This document shows, in pieces, positions 62,811-64,000 of a stretch of 64,000 nucleotides of DNA. Origin of the DNA: an uncultured Lachnospiraceae bacterium (GTDB lineage: Bacteria > Bacillota > Clostridia > Lachnospirales > Lachnospiraceae); the NCBI GenBank assembly GCA_947243855.1, contig CAMXIK010000002.1, forward strand, positions 1-64,000, written 5' to 3'. How positions within the stretch are numbered: the first letter of the stretch is position 1; each line of letters starts with the position of its first letter. The notes under the pieces were generated by a model, which saw only the letters and a list, made by a program, of their open reading frames with translations, was not told the origin of the DNA and made no database searches. The translations under genes and the position numbers were made by a program.

Positions 62811-62864
62811 GAAGACGGAATGGAAAAGCGCGGTGCACAAAGGCTGGGAAACGGAGGAGCAGGC

Positions 62865-63860
62865 ATGTCGCTGGAAAAGGAAACAGAAAAAAAGAAAGAG
62901 AGGATTCGTTCCACCATAGTGATTCCGAACTATAACGGAATCGAGTATGTGGAAAACTGCCTCCGCTCTTTGGAAAAAGAACCGGCGCATGTGATTTTGG
63001 TGGACAACGGTTCCACGGATGGGAGCAGAGAGCTTGTGCGGGAAAAATTTCCGCAAGTCCGGCTGCTTGCCCTTGATCAAAATTATGGTTTCTGTAAAGC
63101 GGTGAACCGCGGCATGGAAACCAGTGAAACAACATATGTTATTTTATTAAACAACGATACGGTGGCGGAGCCGGGGTTTGTGAAAGCGTTGGAAAAAGCA
63201 ATGGACGGCGACAGTCGGGCTTTTTCCGGGGCGGCCCGGATGGTGAATCTGCGCCGTCCCGAGCTGATCGACGACGCGGGCGATTATTACTGTGCGCTGG
63301 GCTGGGCTTTTGCAGCGGGAAGGGATAAGCCGAGGGAAAACTATGACAGCCCAAGGGAGGTTTTTTCCGCCTGCGGCGGCGCTTGTATTTACCGCAGGCA
63401 GACGCTTAATCGGATCGGTATGATGGACGAGAATCATTTCGCCTATCTGGAAGACGTAGATCTGGGGTATCGGGCCCGCATCTACGGTTATCGGAATCTC
63501 TATGTGCCGGAAGCGGTAGTCCGCCATGCGGGAAGCGCCTCTTCTGGCTCGCGCTATAATGCATTCAAGGCGAAACAAACGGCCAGAAACAGCGTATATC
63601 TGGCCTATAAGAATATGCCGCCCGCACAGCTTCTTTTGAATCTGCCCTTTCTTCTGGCGGGTTTTTTCATCAAACAGCTTTTTTTTCTGAGAAAAGGACT
63701 GGGCGGAAGCTGGTGGAAGGGCCTGACGGAGGGAATCCTTCTTTGCTGGTCGGCCGAGGGGAGAAAGCGGCGGGTGCGTTTTGCGGGGAAGCGTCTGCCG
63801 TTTTATATAGGTATACAGTGGGAACTGTGGCGCAACATGTGGTATCGGCTTCGACTGTAA
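62865..63860 (+). CDS. GT2 glycosyltransferase, WbbL-like
   Basis: A 331-residue single-domain enzyme. STIVIPNYNGIEYV opens the GT2 fold, VDNGSTDGS and LLNNDTVAEP follow, and FAYLEDVDLGYRARIYG is the acceptor-side motif of rhamnosyltransferases such as WbbL. The C-terminal 90 residues are basic with one hydrophobic stretch (about 265-285), which suggests membrane association. I use ATG 62865, which has GGAGGA 7 bp upstream; an in-frame ATG at 62820 has no such site. It may start or extend the polymer made by the neighbouring enzymes. Confidence 0.85.
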   Translation: MSLEKETEKKKERIRSTIVIPNYNGIEYVENCLRSLEKEPAHVILVDNGSTDGSRELVREKFPQVRLLALDQNYGFCKAVNRGMETSETTYVILLNNDTVAEPGFVKALEKAMDGDSRAFSGAARMVNLRRPELIDDAGDYYCALGWAFAAGRDKPRENYDSPREVFSACGGACIYRRQTLNRIGMMDENHFAYLEDVDLGYRARIYGYRNLYVPEAVVRHAGSASSGSRYNAFKAKQTARNSVYLAYKNMPPAQLLLNLPFLLAGFFIKQLFFLRKGLGGSWWKGLTEGILLCWSAEGRKRRVRFAGKRLPFYIGIQWELWRNMWYRLRL

Positions 63861-63892
63861 CTACCAGAAATTGTACATTTTGTAAGATATGG

Positions 63893-63921
63893 TTGTTTTT
63901 TCCTCCCGATTATTGTAAAAT
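63893..63921 (+). promoter_or_regulatory. Promoter near the right edge
   Basis: TTGTTT (63893-63898) and TAAAAT (63916-63921) are 17 bp apart. It lies after the last complete gene and would drive the gene entering at about 63965. Confidence 0.5.
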
Positions 63922-63964
63922 AAGCATAATTATTGCATAGACTAGTTAGAAAACGCAAGGGTCG

Positions 63965-64000
63965 ATGGAATCGAAAAATATGGAAAACGCGGGCCTGCGG
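63965..64000 (+). CDS. Possible start of a next gene (partial)
   Basis: ATG 63965 opens a frame of 12 codons (MESKNMENAGLR) that runs to the end of the window. AAGGG lies 3 bp upstream and a good promoter about 44 bp upstream. An in-frame ATG at 63980 is an alternative. Too short to identify. Confidence 0.3.
   Translation, partial: MESKNMENAGLR

Noticed and set aside
1-64000. Mobile elements, phage genes, rRNA or tRNA
   Set aside because: No transposase, integrase, phage structural gene, or RNA gene pattern was recognised; only small palindromic segments were seen.

Overview
The window is a 64 kb cell-surface polysaccharide island from a Gram-positive, probably a Clostridia member of the Lachnospiraceae type. 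The evidence is indirect: strong GGAGG ribosome sites, consensus vegetative promoters, GH25 lysozymes with clostridial architecture, a CotH/VTC/DUF4956 module, and large polytopic proteins of families (DUF6020, DUF6044, DUF6077) that I associate with Firmicutes. There is no rRNA, tRNA, CRISPR array or recognisable transposase, so the genus cannot be fixed.

Left half (about 1-38,400): a mosaic of short transcription units on alternating strands that looks like a decoration toolkit. It holds two GtrB-like polyprenyl-phosphate sugar synthases (81, 9626), one GtrA-like flippase (19783), and at least seven polytopic GT-C-like or unknown membrane proteins (LIC_10190-like, GtrII-like, DUF6020, DUF6044, a DUF6077 protein split by an in-frame TAG, and two unnamed). 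It also holds four MBOAT O-acyltransferases, most beside SGNH-type partners, an FkbH/acyl-carrier-protein/VOC set that could make an unusual acyl donor, a ChbG/YdjC deacetylase, a radical SAM/SPASM protein, an ABC-2 transporter and an FAD oxidoreductase. Five tail-to-tail junctions have gaps of 13 bp or less, or overlap.

Right half (about 38,300-63,860): a long co-directional block. It opens with a strong promoter and a membrane-anchored GH25 lysozyme carrying a poly-acidic N-terminal tail. It then interleaves dTDP-rhamnose genes (rmlB, rmlA, rmlC; no rmlD in the window) with a CotH/carbohydrate-binding lipoprotein/VTC/DUF4956 module and a second GH25 protein. Next come a Wzm/Wzt-type exporter whose ATPase has a C-terminal cargo-binding domain, a methyltransferase fused to an APH-like kinase, and two multidomain GT2 glycosyltransferases. 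Phosphoglucomutase with its own promoter and terminator follows, then two more GT2 enzymes. A promoter and a possible gene start lie at the right edge.

Working model: phosphoglucomutase and RmlABC feed dTDP-L-rhamnose to the GT2 enzymes, which build a rhamnose-type chain in the cytoplasm. A WbdD-like methyltransferase-kinase may cap the chain, and the cap may be read by the Wzt C-terminal domain before export. Outside the membrane, GT-C enzymes fed by GtrB/GtrA and MBOAT/SGNH pairs would add side sugars and acyl groups. The most interesting points are the WbdD/Wzt-like terminator in a Gram-positive setting, the FkbH-ACP-MBOAT route, complementary loss of GT2 domains across three neighbouring enzymes, and an SGNH homologue lacking its nucleophile.
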